Position numbers and translations under genes: made by a program. From an uncultured Selenomonas sp. (GTDB taxonomy: Bacteria; Bacillota; Negativicutes; Selenomonadales; Selenomonadaceae), in the NCBI GenBank assembly GCA_905234515.1, contig CAJOIN010000006.1, positions 1-41,851 on the forward strand: a stretch of 41,851 bases of DNA, in the 5' to 3' direction. Under the pieces are notes generated by a model. The model saw only the letters and a list, made by a program, of their open reading frames with translations, had not been told where the DNA came from and ran no database searches. Shown piece after piece: positions 1 to 10,099 of the stretch (position 1 is its first letter; each line of letters starts with the position of its first letter).

Positions 1-1
1 C

Positions 2-622
2 ATTCATCCCGAGCTGGTGAAGCTTTTAGGACGTCTGCGCTATCGTACCAGCTACGGCCAGAATGTGCTGAACCACTCCGTGGAGGTTTCTCACCTGGCA
101 GGTGTCATGGCAGCCGAGCTGGGCTGTGATGTAATGCTGGCCAAGCGTGGAGGTCTGCTCCATGATATCGGCAAGGCTATCGACCATGAGGTGGAGGGGT
201 CCCATACTGCCATTGGTGCAGACCTGGCCCGCAAGTACCGCGAGTCCAAGGATGTCATCAATGCAGTAGCTTCCCATCATGGTGATATGGAGCCTAGCTG
301 TGTGGAATCCGTGCTGGTGGCTGCGGCTGATGCAGTGTCCGCAGCACGTCCCGGGGCAAGGCGTGAGAGCCTTGAGTCCTATCTCAAGCGCCTCAAGAAT
401 CTGGAAGAGATTGCAGAATCCTTCGAAGGCGTTGAGCGCTGCTTCGCTATTCAGGCGGGCCGTGAGGTGCGCGTGATGGTGAAGCCTGACAAGGTGGATG
501 ATGCTGAGGCAGCTGCTCTGGCACATAACATTGTCAAGCGCATTGAGGATGAACTTGAGTATCCGGGCCAGATCAAGGCTACGGTTATCAGGGAAACCCG
601 TGTGGTGGATTACGCCAAGTAA
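2..622 (+). CDS. rny: Ribonuclease Y, C-terminal part (5' truncated by window)
   Basis: Open frame from base 2 ([26 protein letters not shown]...); HD motif [28 protein letters not shown] typical of RNase Y. Confidence 0.93.
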   Translation: MHPELVKLLGRLRYRTSYGQNVLNHSVEVSHLAGVMAAELGCDVMLAKRGGLLHDIGKAIDHEVEGSHTAIGADLARKYRESKDVINAVASHHGDMEPSCVESVLVAAADAVSAARPGARRESLESYLKRLKNLEEIAESFEGVERCFAIQAGREVRVMVKPDKVDDAEAAALAHNIVKRIEDELEYPGQIKATVIRETRVVDYAK

Positions 623-747
623 ATCGGAACGAGCATTCAAAGGAGGGTGCAAGAGAGTTTTTCTCCGGCACTCTCCTTTTGTTATAGTTTTAGCATGGCC
701 CCTTTAGCGGCCTTTTCCAGCTTTGCAGGCAGAAGGGAGTGAGGACG

Positions 748-1308
748 ATGTTTTGCATGAAGAAATTTTTCAAGAAAGATGAACCCGCAAGGGATATACG
801 GCAGAATAACCTGAAGGTGGGAGTCCAGCTCATGGGTTCTCTTTTGGTTTGCTATCCGGAGGTTACGGCAATAAATTACGATCCAGAAAAGGATTGGCTG
901 GAACTTAGCTTCATGGTCAGAAAGCCCGTCCCGGAAGGCAGGAAGCTGGATGATTTTCTGGATTTCCTGCGGGAGAGCCTGGAGGTTTACCATGAAATGG
1001 AGGAGGGGCTGTGTGTCTGGTCTTCTGTCAGCCTGGAAGAGCAGCATGATACTCTCATGATACAAGTGGTGAGAAATCTTGGGGATCTTTCCCGGGGAGA
1101 ATTGGAGGTCATGGCTGAGCTGATGGTGGACAGGTTTGGCGACAGCCTGCTGGTGGACAGACACACGGAGGAGAATCTGCCCCTGGAGTTTGCCAATATG
1201 CACAGCGAGATCCTGGACCAGTTGCTGGACCAGCCCCAGGAACTTGCCATCAAGGAACGCATAGCGGCTGTCAGGGAGAATGACCGCGTTGTGGTTTACA
1301 ACAGATAA
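748..1308 (+). CDS. Hypothetical protein between rny and ymdB
   Basis: ORF with SD-like AGGGAG upstream of ATG 748 (MFCMKKFFKKDEPARD...); no recognised domain. Confidence 0.7.
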   Translation: MFCMKKFFKKDEPARDIRQNNLKVGVQLMGSLLVCYPEVTAINYDPEKDWLELSFMVRKPVPEGRKLDDFLDFLRESLEVYHEMEEGLCVWSSVSLEEQHDTLMIQVVRNLGDLSRGELEVMAELMVDRFGDSLLVDRHTEENLPLEFANMHSEILDQLLDQPQELAIKERIAAVRENDRVVVYNR

Positions 1309-1321
1309 GAGGAGAAGAGAT

Positions 1322-2101
1322 TTGCGAGTCATGTTGGTGGGGGATGTCATAGGCCGTCCGGGCCGTCAGACGTTCCGAAAGCATACGCAGAAATTGCGCA
1401 AGGAAAAGAATATTGATGTGGTCATTGTCAATGGCGAGAATTCTGCCAGCGGCAAGGGCTTTACCAGAAACGCGCTGGATGAACTCTACAGCGGTGGCGC
1501 TGATATCGTTACTTCCGGCAACCATGTTTGGGATAAGAAGGATGTCATGGAGTTCATTGATAGTGAGCCATTCCTGATCAGGCCCGCCAACTATCCAGAG
1601 GGAACTCCGGGGAAGGGCAGCTGCATTTATCCTTTCAAGGCCAAGAACATCGGGGTCATGAACCTTTCCGGCAGGTCTTTTATGCCTGCTTTGGACTGTC
1701 CCTTCCAAAAGGTGGAGGAGCTTCTAAAGGATCTGAAAAAGGAGTGCAATATCCTGTTCCTGGATTTCCATGCAGAAACCACTTCTGAAAAGATGGCCAT
1801 GGGCTGGTACCTTGACGGCCGGGTTAACGGCGTGGTGGGAACCCATACCCATATACAGACGTCGGATGAAAGAGTGCTGCCCCAGGGAACTGCCTATATT
1901 ACGGATTTGGGTATGGTGGGACCTTGGAATTCTGTGCTGGGAGTGAAGACAGATAGTATTATCTATAAATTCACAACTGGCATGCCGGTGCGCTTCGAAG
2001 TGGAGACAGAGGGACCTCAGGTGTATTCGGCAGTCATTGTGGAAATAGATGATAAGACAGATTGTACTACGGGGATAGAACGAATTTTGATTGTGGAATA
2101 A
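1322..2101 (+). CDS. ymdB: YmdB-family (TIGR00282) metallophosphoesterase
   Basis: LRVMLVGDVIGRPGRQTF..., NGENSASGKGF, TSGNHVWDKK, VVGTHTHIQTSDERVLPQGTAYITDLGMVGP; likely TTG start at 1322, not the track start at 1280, which overlaps the upstream CDS. Confidence 0.93.
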   Translation: MRVMLVGDVIGRPGRQTFRKHTQKLRKEKNIDVVIVNGENSASGKGFTRNALDELYSGGADIVTSGNHVWDKKDVMEFIDSEPFLIRPANYPEGTPGKGSCIYPFKAKNIGVMNLSGRSFMPALDCPFQKVEELLKDLKKECNILFLDFHAETTSEKMAMGWYLDGRVNGVVGTHTHIQTSDERVLPQGTAYITDLGMVGPWNSVLGVKTDSIIYKFTTGMPVRFEVETEGPQVYSAVIVEIDDKTDCTTGIERILIVE

Positions 2102-2246
2102 AGCTTGGTGTTTATTAACCATACATAATTTTTAAGCAGGATTTTTTCAAAGCATGACGAATAGTAATTGCAGTAACAGGTGAACAAGGTATTCTTGCAG
2201 TAGCAATCGAAGCAGTTGCATTGACCAGAGAGGACGTGCTGAGAAC

Positions 2247-2507
2247 ATGGAAATCTTGAAAGTATCCGCTAAATCCAATCCTAACTCTGTGGCAGGAGCC
2301 CTGGCGGGAGTCCTGAGGGAAAATGGCAGCGCAGAAATGCAGGCTATAGGTGCAGGTGCCCTTAATCAGGCTGTGAAGGCAGTGGCTATAGCTCGTGGTT
2401 TTGTAGCTCCTCATGGAGTGGACCTTATTTGCATTCCGGCATTCACAGATATCAAGATTGAAGGCGAGGAACGTACTGCCATCAAGCTTATTGTGGAGCC
2501 GCGCTGA
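2247..2507 (+). CDS. spoVS: Stage V sporulation protein S (SpoVS)
   Basis: 86 aa MEILKVSAKSNPNSVAGALAGVLRENGSAEMQAIGAGALNQAVKAVAIARG..., characteristic SpoVS. Confidence 0.95.
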   Translation: MEILKVSAKSNPNSVAGALAGVLRENGSAEMQAIGAGALNQAVKAVAIARGFVAPHGVDLICIPAFTDIKIEGEERTAIKLIVEPR

Positions 2508-2533
2508 CGATATGGATAGGAGTTGAGATCAGG

Positions 2534-3352
2534 ATGCCAAGCGATTTGCATGCGCATACGACCTTTTCTGATGGCAAGCTTGCCCCGGAGGAGCTCGTAG
2601 CGGCCGCTAAGGCAGCAGGACTCACATATTTGGCTATTACCGACCATGACACTGTTGATGGTGTGGGTCATTTGTATGAAAGTGGGCTGCTGCCTGCCAA
2701 GGGAATAAAGATTATTCCCGGGATAGAGTTCAGTGCCCATCATCCTGTGCATGAAATACATGTTCTGGGGTATAATGTCGATATTTATTATCGGGATTTG
2801 ATAGACAAGCTGAATGATGTGACCGAGGCGCGTTGGACGCGCTTCAGTGAGATGGTGGAGAAGCTTTGCAAGCAGGGTTATCAGATTACAGAGACGGAAG
2901 TCCTGACCATAGCAGGCGCCAGCAGATCCATCAGCCGTTCACATATAGCGCGTATTTTGGTGAGGAAGGGCTACTTTGAGTCTATCAGGGATGCCTTTTC
3001 GGCCATGTTGCAGAAGGGGAAGCCTGCCTATGTGCCTCACTATCACCTGGAATTATCGGAAATAGTGGAACTCATCAAGGCTGCTGGAGGCACGCCAGTG
3101 CTTGCCCATCCAAAGCTGGTGGGCGATGATGAGCTGGTAGAGCAGATTTGCAGTTCCGGCATAGAGGGGCTGGAGGTATTTTATCCCCAGCATAATGAGG
3201 AGGATACCCAGCGCTATATGGAAATGGCAGAAAGGCATGGCCTCTTGGTGTCAGGAGGCTCTGATTTCCATGGCTATGCCACCAGGTATCCGCAGGAATT
3301 AGGCTTATTCACGATAGAAGACAAGTGGGCGGAGCAGTTTTATCGTCCTTGA
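2534..3352 (+). CDS. PHP domain phosphoesterase (TrpH/YciV-like)
   Basis: DLHAHTTFSDGKLAPEELVAAAKAAGLTYLAITDHDTVDG and C-terminal SGGSDFHG. Confidence 0.88.
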   Translation: MPSDLHAHTTFSDGKLAPEELVAAAKAAGLTYLAITDHDTVDGVGHLYESGLLPAKGIKIIPGIEFSAHHPVHEIHVLGYNVDIYYRDLIDKLNDVTEARWTRFSEMVEKLCKQGYQITETEVLTIAGASRSISRSHIARILVRKGYFESIRDAFSAMLQKGKPAYVPHYHLELSEIVELIKAAGGTPVLAHPKLVGDDELVEQICSSGIEGLEVFYPQHNEEDTQRYMEMAERHGLLVSGGSDFHGYATRYPQELGLFTIEDKWAEQFYRP

Positions 3353-3374
3353 GCATGGCAGGGGAGAGTGACCA

Positions 3375-4205
3375 ATGGATGTAATTGCTTTGGTGGGGCC
3401 GAGCGGTACAGGCAAAAGCCACCGGGCTTTGATTATTGCACATAAGCATAATGCGGATGCCATTATTGATGATGGCATCCTTATTCGGGACGGCAAAATC
3501 GTGGCAGGCCACTCAGCCAAGCAGGAGCCCAGCAAGATTATGGCTGTGCGGCGTGCTATCTTTGTGCTGCCTGGCCATGCGGAGGAAGTGCGCAAGGCTA
3601 TAGCTGCGGAGAATCCCCACCGCATACTGGTGCTGGGAACTTCCGAGAACATGGTGCATAAGATCACCAGGGCCCTGAAGCTGCCTGCCATCTCCAAGAT
3701 CATACATATTGAAGATATCGCCACCAAGGCGGATATTGAGAAAGCCCAGTTCTACAGGCTGAAGCAGGGCAAGCACATCATTCCTGTGCCCACCATTGAG
3801 CTGAAGCCGCATTTTTCCGGCTTTCTTATCGACCCGTTGCAGTCATTTTTCAAAAGGTCTGCTACCAAGCGCCGCAGGCTCGGTGAAAAGTCCATAGTGC
3901 GGCCGGTGTTCAGCTATTATGGGACTTTGAGCATAGATGACCATGCAGTGGCTGCTATTGTCCGCCGGGTAGTGCGGGAGGCAGGCATCAGTGAGGTCAG
4001 CCATATAAAGGTGCAGCACCTTTATAAAGGTAACGAGGACATGGGGCTGAAGATTTCCTGCTCTGTGGTGCTGACCTATGGCAACCATATCCCCACCCTG
4101 ATCACCAAGACCCAGAAGGCAGTCAGGCAGGCTGTGGAATATATGACCGGTATGGTGGTACATGAGGTGGATATTGTGGTCAAGGCGCTGTACGTGCAGG
4201 CCTGA
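3375..4205 (+). CDS. P-loop NTPase fused to an Asp23/Gls24-like C-terminal domain
   Basis: Walker A GPSGTGKS at N-terminus; C-terminal YGTLSIDDHAVAAIVRRVVREAG...VVLTYGNHIPTLITKTQKAVRQAVEYMTGMVVHEVDIVVKAL resembles the Asp23 pattern. Confidence 0.7.
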   Translation: MDVIALVGPSGTGKSHRALIIAHKHNADAIIDDGILIRDGKIVAGHSAKQEPSKIMAVRRAIFVLPGHAEEVRKAIAAENPHRILVLGTSENMVHKITRALKLPAISKIIHIEDIATKADIEKAQFYRLKQGKHIIPVPTIELKPHFSGFLIDPLQSFFKRSATKRRRLGEKSIVRPVFSYYGTLSIDDHAVAAIVRRVVREAGISEVSHIKVQHLYKGNEDMGLKISCSVVLTYGNHIPTLITKTQKAVRQAVEYMTGMVVHEVDIVVKALYVQA

Positions 4206-4222
4206 GATTCTGATATGAATTT

Positions 4223-4262
4223 AAAATCCTTGGGAGGCCCATTGCCTCTCAAGGATTTTTTG
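4223..4262 (+). terminator. Rho-independent terminator
   Basis: AAAATCCTTGGGAGGC-ccatt-GCCTCTCAAGGATTTTTT; ~16 bp stem with one G-U pair, then T-run. Confidence 0.85.
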
Positions 4263-4294
4263 CAGGGAAGTTTTGAGGAAAAGGAGCATTAACT

Positions 4295-5578
4295 ATGGAG
4301 CGGGGAGCAGGATTCGGGGATTTGAGGGAGCGTTGGCAGAAATTGGGCAGGGGCAGATATGTTATTTTGCTGGCCCTGGTGCTGGCTTTTTCCCTTTATG
4401 CCTCCTTCCGCCAGATGGGTGAAGAGGGACGCCCCGGTGTCAGGCATCAAAGGCCGGTGGTCAAGACCATGGTCTTGAAGCGGGCTGACATGAACCGCCA
4501 TATACTGCTTTCCGGCCAGACTACTGCCAATGCCGATATTGCTTTGGCGCCCAAGTATACCGGCCGTGTGACTGAAGTGCTGGTAAAATTGGGGGACGAG
4601 GTGGAGGAAGGTCAGGTGCTGCTGGTGCAGGACACCTCTGATCTTGATATCTCCATTAAGGAGCAGTCGGCGGCAGCAGGCGCGGCCAGGGCAGATGCCC
4701 GGGAGGCGGCTGCCACTTATAATGCCAATTACATAAAGGCGCGCAATAATTACGAATTGGAAAAAAGCAAATACGAGCGCAATGAGTATTTATTCTCCAT
4801 TGGTGCCATTTCTCAGGATAAACTTGATTCTGTGAAACAGGAATATTTGGCCAGCCTGGCAGCTTTTGAAATACTGGAGAACCAGGTGGAAGGCGGCGGG
4901 GCGGCCAGCGTCCAGTCCAAGATTTATACGGCCGAAAAGACAGAAAGGGCGGCAGACGGCCTGCGCCAGCAGCGGGAAGATATGGTGCTCAGGGCTCCCA
5001 GGGCAGGCATTATCGGCTACCGCCAGGCAGAGGTGGGGCAGATTGCCTCCGCAGGCACCAAGGTGCTGAGCCTGGTGGACAACAGCCATCTGAATGTGGA
5101 CTGCAGGCTGTCGGAGGCAGATGCCGCTATCCTGAACACCGGTATGGAGGTCATGGTGACAGTGGATGCCATGGGGGAGGACTACCCTGGGCGCATTGTG
5201 TATGTGAGCCCGGCCATGGACGATACGGTGAAAAGCTATCAGGTGCGCATTGAGCTTTTGGGAGATGACCTGCAGCTGAAGGCTGGGCTTTTTGCCCATA
5301 CAGCCTTGGATATACTCCAGCGCAGGGATACGCTGTTTGTACCCAAGGAGGCGGTGCTTTCACGCAATGGCAGGCAGACTGTCTTTGTGCTGGCTGCAGA
5401 TGGTACAGCAGAGGCCAGGGAGGTACGCATCGGACTTATGAACGATGAGTATAATGAAATAATCTCGGGGCTGTCTGAGGGAGATGTTGTGATTATCTCC
5501 AATCTGGACAGGCTCCAGCAGGGCATGGCCGTGGATGTGGCAGATGGGGATGAGAGCAGAGAGGCGGATAACCAATGA
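4295..5578 (+). CDS. RND efflux periplasmic adaptor subunit (HlyD/MFP family)
   Basis: Single N-terminal TM, APKYTGRVTEVLVKLGDEVEEGQVLLVQD lipoyl-like motif, coiled coil, RAPRAGIIGYRQAEVGQIASAGTKVLSLVD. Confidence 0.9.
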   Translation: MERGAGFGDLRERWQKLGRGRYVILLALVLAFSLYASFRQMGEEGRPGVRHQRPVVKTMVLKRADMNRHILLSGQTTANADIALAPKYTGRVTEVLVKLGDEVEEGQVLLVQDTSDLDISIKEQSAAAGAARADAREAAATYNANYIKARNNYELEKSKYERNEYLFSIGAISQDKLDSVKQEYLASLAAFEILENQVEGGGAASVQSKIYTAEKTERAADGLRQQREDMVLRAPRAGIIGYRQAEVGQIASAGTKVLSLVDNSHLNVDCRLSEADAAILNTGMEVMVTVDAMGEDYPGRIVYVSPAMDDTVKSYQVRIELLGDDLQLKAGLFAHTALDILQRRDTLFVPKEAVLSRNGRQTVFVLAADGTAEAREVRIGLMNDEYNEIISGLSEGDVVIISNLDRLQQGMAVDVADGDESREADNQ

Positions 5579-6387
5579 ATATCACGCGGTTTTCCATCCA
5601 AAGACCTGTGGGCATCTCCATGATTGTGGCCTTCTTTGTGGTGCTTGGCTTATACAGCTATTACCGCATCGGGGTGGAGCTGCTGCCGGAGCTGAACACT
5701 CCCTACGTGACGGTGGTGGTAAAGTATCCTGGGGCAAGTGCGGAATCGGTTGAGCAGGAAATCGTAAAGCCTGTGGAGGACGCCCTTTCCTCTGTTTCCA
5801 ATGTGAAGAAGATAACTTCCACTGCCAGCTATGAGCGGGCCCGCATAGGCCTGGAGCTTGAGTTTGAGGCCAATGCGGATTTGGCAGCCATCGAGGCTAC
5901 CAAGAAAGTGGATGCCATAAAAAACAGACTGCCGGATGAAGCTGACTCCCCGGTAGTTATCAAGCGCGACCTGAACGCCAAGCCCATTGTGGAGTTGGCA
6001 GTCTTGTCCCCTTACGGTTTGGCGGATACATACTCCCAGACGGAAAATGTCTTTCAGGAGGTGATCCAGCAGGCAGGGGGCGTCTCGGAGGTTGAACTTC
6101 ATGGCGGCCGGGACAAGGAAATTGCCGTTGAGGTCAACCGGGATAAAATGGCAGCTTACCAGTTGACCCTGGACAAGATTGCCAGTGCCCTGAAAAAGGA
6201 AAATCAGCTGCTCCCCTCAGGCTCGGTGTATACTGAAGCTACCCAGTCAGATGTGCGCGTCATTGCCCAGTATCAGGATGTGTCTGAAATTGAGACGGTG
6301 CAGGTGGAAAATACGGCGGGCAGGAAGGTGCCCCTGACCTCGGCAGTCAGCCAGAGCTTCCCGCTATGGCAGGCTGAACGGCAATGA
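5575..6387 (+). pseudogene. RND efflux permease, N-terminal fragment (frameshifted)
   Basis: MNITRFSIQRPVGISMIVAFFVVLGLYSYYRIGVELLPELNTPYVTV typical of AcrB/MMPL-type permeases; reading frame lost near 6340-6370. Confidence 0.85.
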
Positions 6388-6397
6388 AGCAATAAAT

Positions 6398-8665
6398 GTG
6401 CTCATTTACAAGAATAGTGATGCCAATGTGGTGGAAACAGCGGACAACGTACTGGAAAAGGTGCAGAGGCTTCGCAAGGATTACCCGGATTACGATTTTG
6501 TGGTAGTGTCCAATGATGCGGATTATGTGGAAACCTCGCTGCACAATACCCTTGGCACCTTGGTAGAGGGCCTTATCACCACCGGCCTGGTACTCTTCTT
6601 TTTCCTTAGAGGGTGGCGCTCCACGGCAGCAGTTATGATTGCCATACCCACCTCCCTGGTGGCGGCTTTCTTTGTCATGTATGTCTGTGGCTTTACCTTC
6701 AATATGATGTCCCTGATGGGCATGACTCTCTGTATCGGCATCTTGGTGGATGATTCCATTGTGGTGTTGGAGAATATCACCCGTCATCTGCAGCAGGGAG
6801 AAAAAACAGATGAGGCGGCGGAAAAGGGGCGCATGGAGATTGGCATGGCAGCGGTGGCCATTACCCTTTGTGATGCGGCTGTCTTTATGCCCATTGCCTT
6901 TATGGAGGGCATGACGGGACAGTACTTCCGCCAGTTTGGTCTGACCATAGTCTTTGCAGGATTCTTTTCCCTGTTTGTTTCCTTCACCCTGACCCCTATG
7001 CTGGCCTCAAAATTTTACAGGCATGGCTATAAAATACCGGCCAGCCCCTTGTGGTCTTTTATGGACAGGCTGGAAAAGCGGGCAGAGGAAAAATATATGG
7101 GAATGCTTCGCTGGAGCCTTGCCCATCAGAAAAAGCTTTTGCTCAGCATCCTGACCATCTTCCTGCTGGTCCTGGCCATGGTGCCCTTGGGCATAGTGGG
7201 CTCAGAGTATATGCCCCGGACAGATGAGTCCAGCCTGACCATAAACATCCAGGCGCCAGTGGGTTCCTCGGCAGAGGAAACGGACAAGGTGGCCCGCAGG
7301 CTGGAAGGAAAGCTGGCTGAGATTCCTGAGGTCAAATATTACATGACTCATGCAGGGGGGAGCACGGCCTATGAAGGCCGCATCAAGGTGCAGCTGGTGG
7401 ACAGGCGGGACCGCAGCCGTTCTGTCTGGGAAGTAGCTGATGAAATCAGAAAGTTCTCTTCGGGCATACATGAAGCAGAGGTCAGGGTGGCAGAGACCCA
7501 GACCAATGTGGCAGGCATCTCCGGGGGCGGTGCCCGCAATGGCGCAGGCGCCCTGCAGCTGGAGCTGCGCAGCATAAACCCAGAGGAGCTTGACTCGGCA
7601 GCAGAGGAAACCATGCGTGTACTGCGGGGCATCAAGGGGCTGACAGACGTGAACAGCACCTATGTGGAAGGTATGCCGGAACTGCAGCTCAGGGTGGACC
7701 GGGAGAAGCTCAAAATATACGGCACTTCCCTGGGGGAGGTGGAAACTGCCTTTGCCTCGGCTATCTCAGGTATTTCTGCCGGACAGCTGAAAAATGACAA
7801 GCATAACAGCGGCCAGGATACTGATATCAAGGTGCGCTTTGAGGGGGCAGACGGCTACAAGGCCTCCGATGTGGCGCGGGTGCCAATCATTTCTTCGGGC
7901 AAACTCATTTATCTGGGGGATGTGGCTGCCATAAACAATGGGCGGGGCCCCGTCAGCATACGCCGGGTGGACAAGCAGCGGTCCATAGCCATTGGCGCCA
8001 ATCTAAGCGGACGTCCCATCGGTGATGTAACGAAGGATGTGCGCAAGGCCCTGAACAGTGCAGCTTTGGGAGAAGGTGTGACTTATAAATTCAGGGGGCA
8101 GGCCGACCGCATGGATGAGGCCTTTGGGGAACTGCTTTCTGCGTTGCTTTTGGCGTTGATTCTCATCTATATGCTTTTGGCGGTACTGTATGAATCTGTG
8201 ATTACTCCTTTTATCAGGATGTTTTCACTGCCCTTGGGGCTGATTGGCTCCATACTGCTGCTGTTCCTGACCCACAATACCCTGAACCTTTATTCTTTGA
8301 TAGGCATTCTGGTCATGGATGGAATTGTGGCCAAAAACGGCACCTTGCTGATTGATTACACCCTGACCCTGATGGACAGGGGCTATACAGCGTTGGAGGC
8401 TATTCTGGAAGCAGGGCGGGTGAGACTGCGTCCCATAGTGATGACTACCATCACCATGATGGTGGGCATGCTGCCTACAGCCCTGTCCCTTACGGCAGGC
8501 AGCGAGACACGTTCTTCGATGGCCTGGGTCATTATTGGCGGTTTGCTGACCTCTACGGTTTTTACCCTGCTTGTGATACCAATAATTTTCCTGTTTTTTT
8601 ATAGAAAAAAAGAAAATTTCCAGGAAAAAGGAGAAAAAACAGGGAAAATCCAGGAAATTCAATAG
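6398..8665 (+). pseudogene. RND efflux permease, C-terminal fragment (frameshifted; continuation of 5575..6387)
   Basis: Continues in next frame: RYGRLNGNEAINVLIYKNSDANVVETADNV...GMTLCIGILVDDSIVVLENI...; GTG at 6398 is not a convincing start. Confidence 0.85.
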
Positions 8666-8670
8666 CTAAA

Positions 8671-8706
8671 AATACCGGCTGATTGAAAATGAGCCGGTAT
8701 TTTTTA
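8671..8706 (+). terminator. Rho-independent terminator after RND permease
   Basis: AATACCGGCT-gattgaaaatg-AGCCGGTATTTTTTAT; 10 bp perfect stem plus T-run. Confidence 0.9.
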
Positions 8707-8767
8707 TTGATTTAGCGATAATGACACGCAAGGGCACGTGTACACAAAAATCTTTGTAAATAAAGTG

Positions 8768-8796
8768 TTGACAAGGATTTTAGCGGGTGCTAATAT
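8768..8796 (+). promoter_or_regulatory. Sigma-A-type promoter of the str operon
   Basis: TTGACA (8768-8773), 17 nt spacer, TAATAT (8791-8796). Confidence 0.85.
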
Positions 8797-8847
8797 ATAG
8801 AAGTGCCTCGGGAGGGGCGCGAGAAAGTGTACAGGGGAGTGCAAACG

Positions 8848-9093
8848 ATGAATCTGGAAGCACTTAAGGATGCCAAAAAGGTGATTGGCCTCAAGCAGGT
8901 CACCAAGGCGGTCAAAAGGCAGAGCGTAGAACTGGTGATGATGGCAGATGATGCGGATGAGCGCATCACGGAGCCGGTGAAGGAGCTTTGCACAGCAGGG
9001 CATATAGAGGTTAAGCCAGCTGAATCCATGAAGGCCCTGGGAGAGGCCTGCGGCATCGAGGTCGGCGCAGCAGTTGTGGCCGTACTGAAGTAA
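8848..9093 (+). CDS. L7Ae/L30e-like ribosomal protein (YbxF family)
   Basis: MNLEALKDAKKVIGLKQVTKAVKRQSVELVMMADDADERI...; start at ATG 8848 rather than track start 8803; precedes rpsL. Confidence 0.88.
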   Translation: MNLEALKDAKKVIGLKQVTKAVKRQSVELVMMADDADERITEPVKELCTAGHIEVKPAESMKALGEACGIEVGAAVVAVLK

Positions 9094-9171
9094 GTTTATT
9101 TGTTAATAAGCGGTGTAAAAGCTGCTTATAATAAATAATAAATTCTCAATATGAAGGAAGGAGGTGCATGT

Positions 9172-9549
9172 ATGCCAACTATCAACCAGTTAGTTCGTAA
9201 GAGCAGAAAGAGCATGCAGGAGAAGTCCAAAGCACCAGCACTCAAGAATTGCCCGCAGAAGCGTGGCGTCTGCACGCGTGTTTATACCAGCACGCCGAAG
9301 AAGCCGAACTCTGCACTGCGTAAGGTGGCTCGTGTTCGTTTGACGAACAGCATCGAGGTCACTGCATACATTCCGGGCATTGGTCATAATCTTCAGGAGC
9401 ATAGCGTTGTTCTGATTCGTGGCGGCCGTGTTAAGGATCTGCCGGGTGTTCGTTACCACATCATTCGTGGTTCTCTCGATACTGCAGGTGTGCAGGATCG
9501 TGGTCAGGCCCGCAGCAAGTACGGTGCTAAGAAAGCGAAGAAGAAGTAA
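9172..9549 (+). CDS. rpsL: 30S ribosomal protein S12
   Basis: [14 protein letters not shown]...[40 protein letters not shown] upstream of ATG 9172. Confidence 0.98.
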   Translation: MPTINQLVRKSRKSMQEKSKAPALKNCPQKRGVCTRVYTSTPKKPNSALRKVARVRLTNSIEVTAYIPGIGHNLQEHSVVLIRGGRVKDLPGVRYHIIRGSLDTAGVQDRGQARSKYGAKKAKKK

Positions 9550-9576
9550 GCTTACGGCTTAAAAAGATTATGATAA

Positions 9577-10059
<483 letters not shown>

Positions 10060-10099
10060 TTCCCAGACCGTATCTATTATATAAGGAGAGAAATAAAAA

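Noticed and set aside
6398-6400. GTG at 6398 as an independent start of a second permease
   Set aside because: Upstream codons in the same frame (RYGRLNGNEAIN) match conserved RND sequence and there is no SD, so it is an internal codon after a frameshift.
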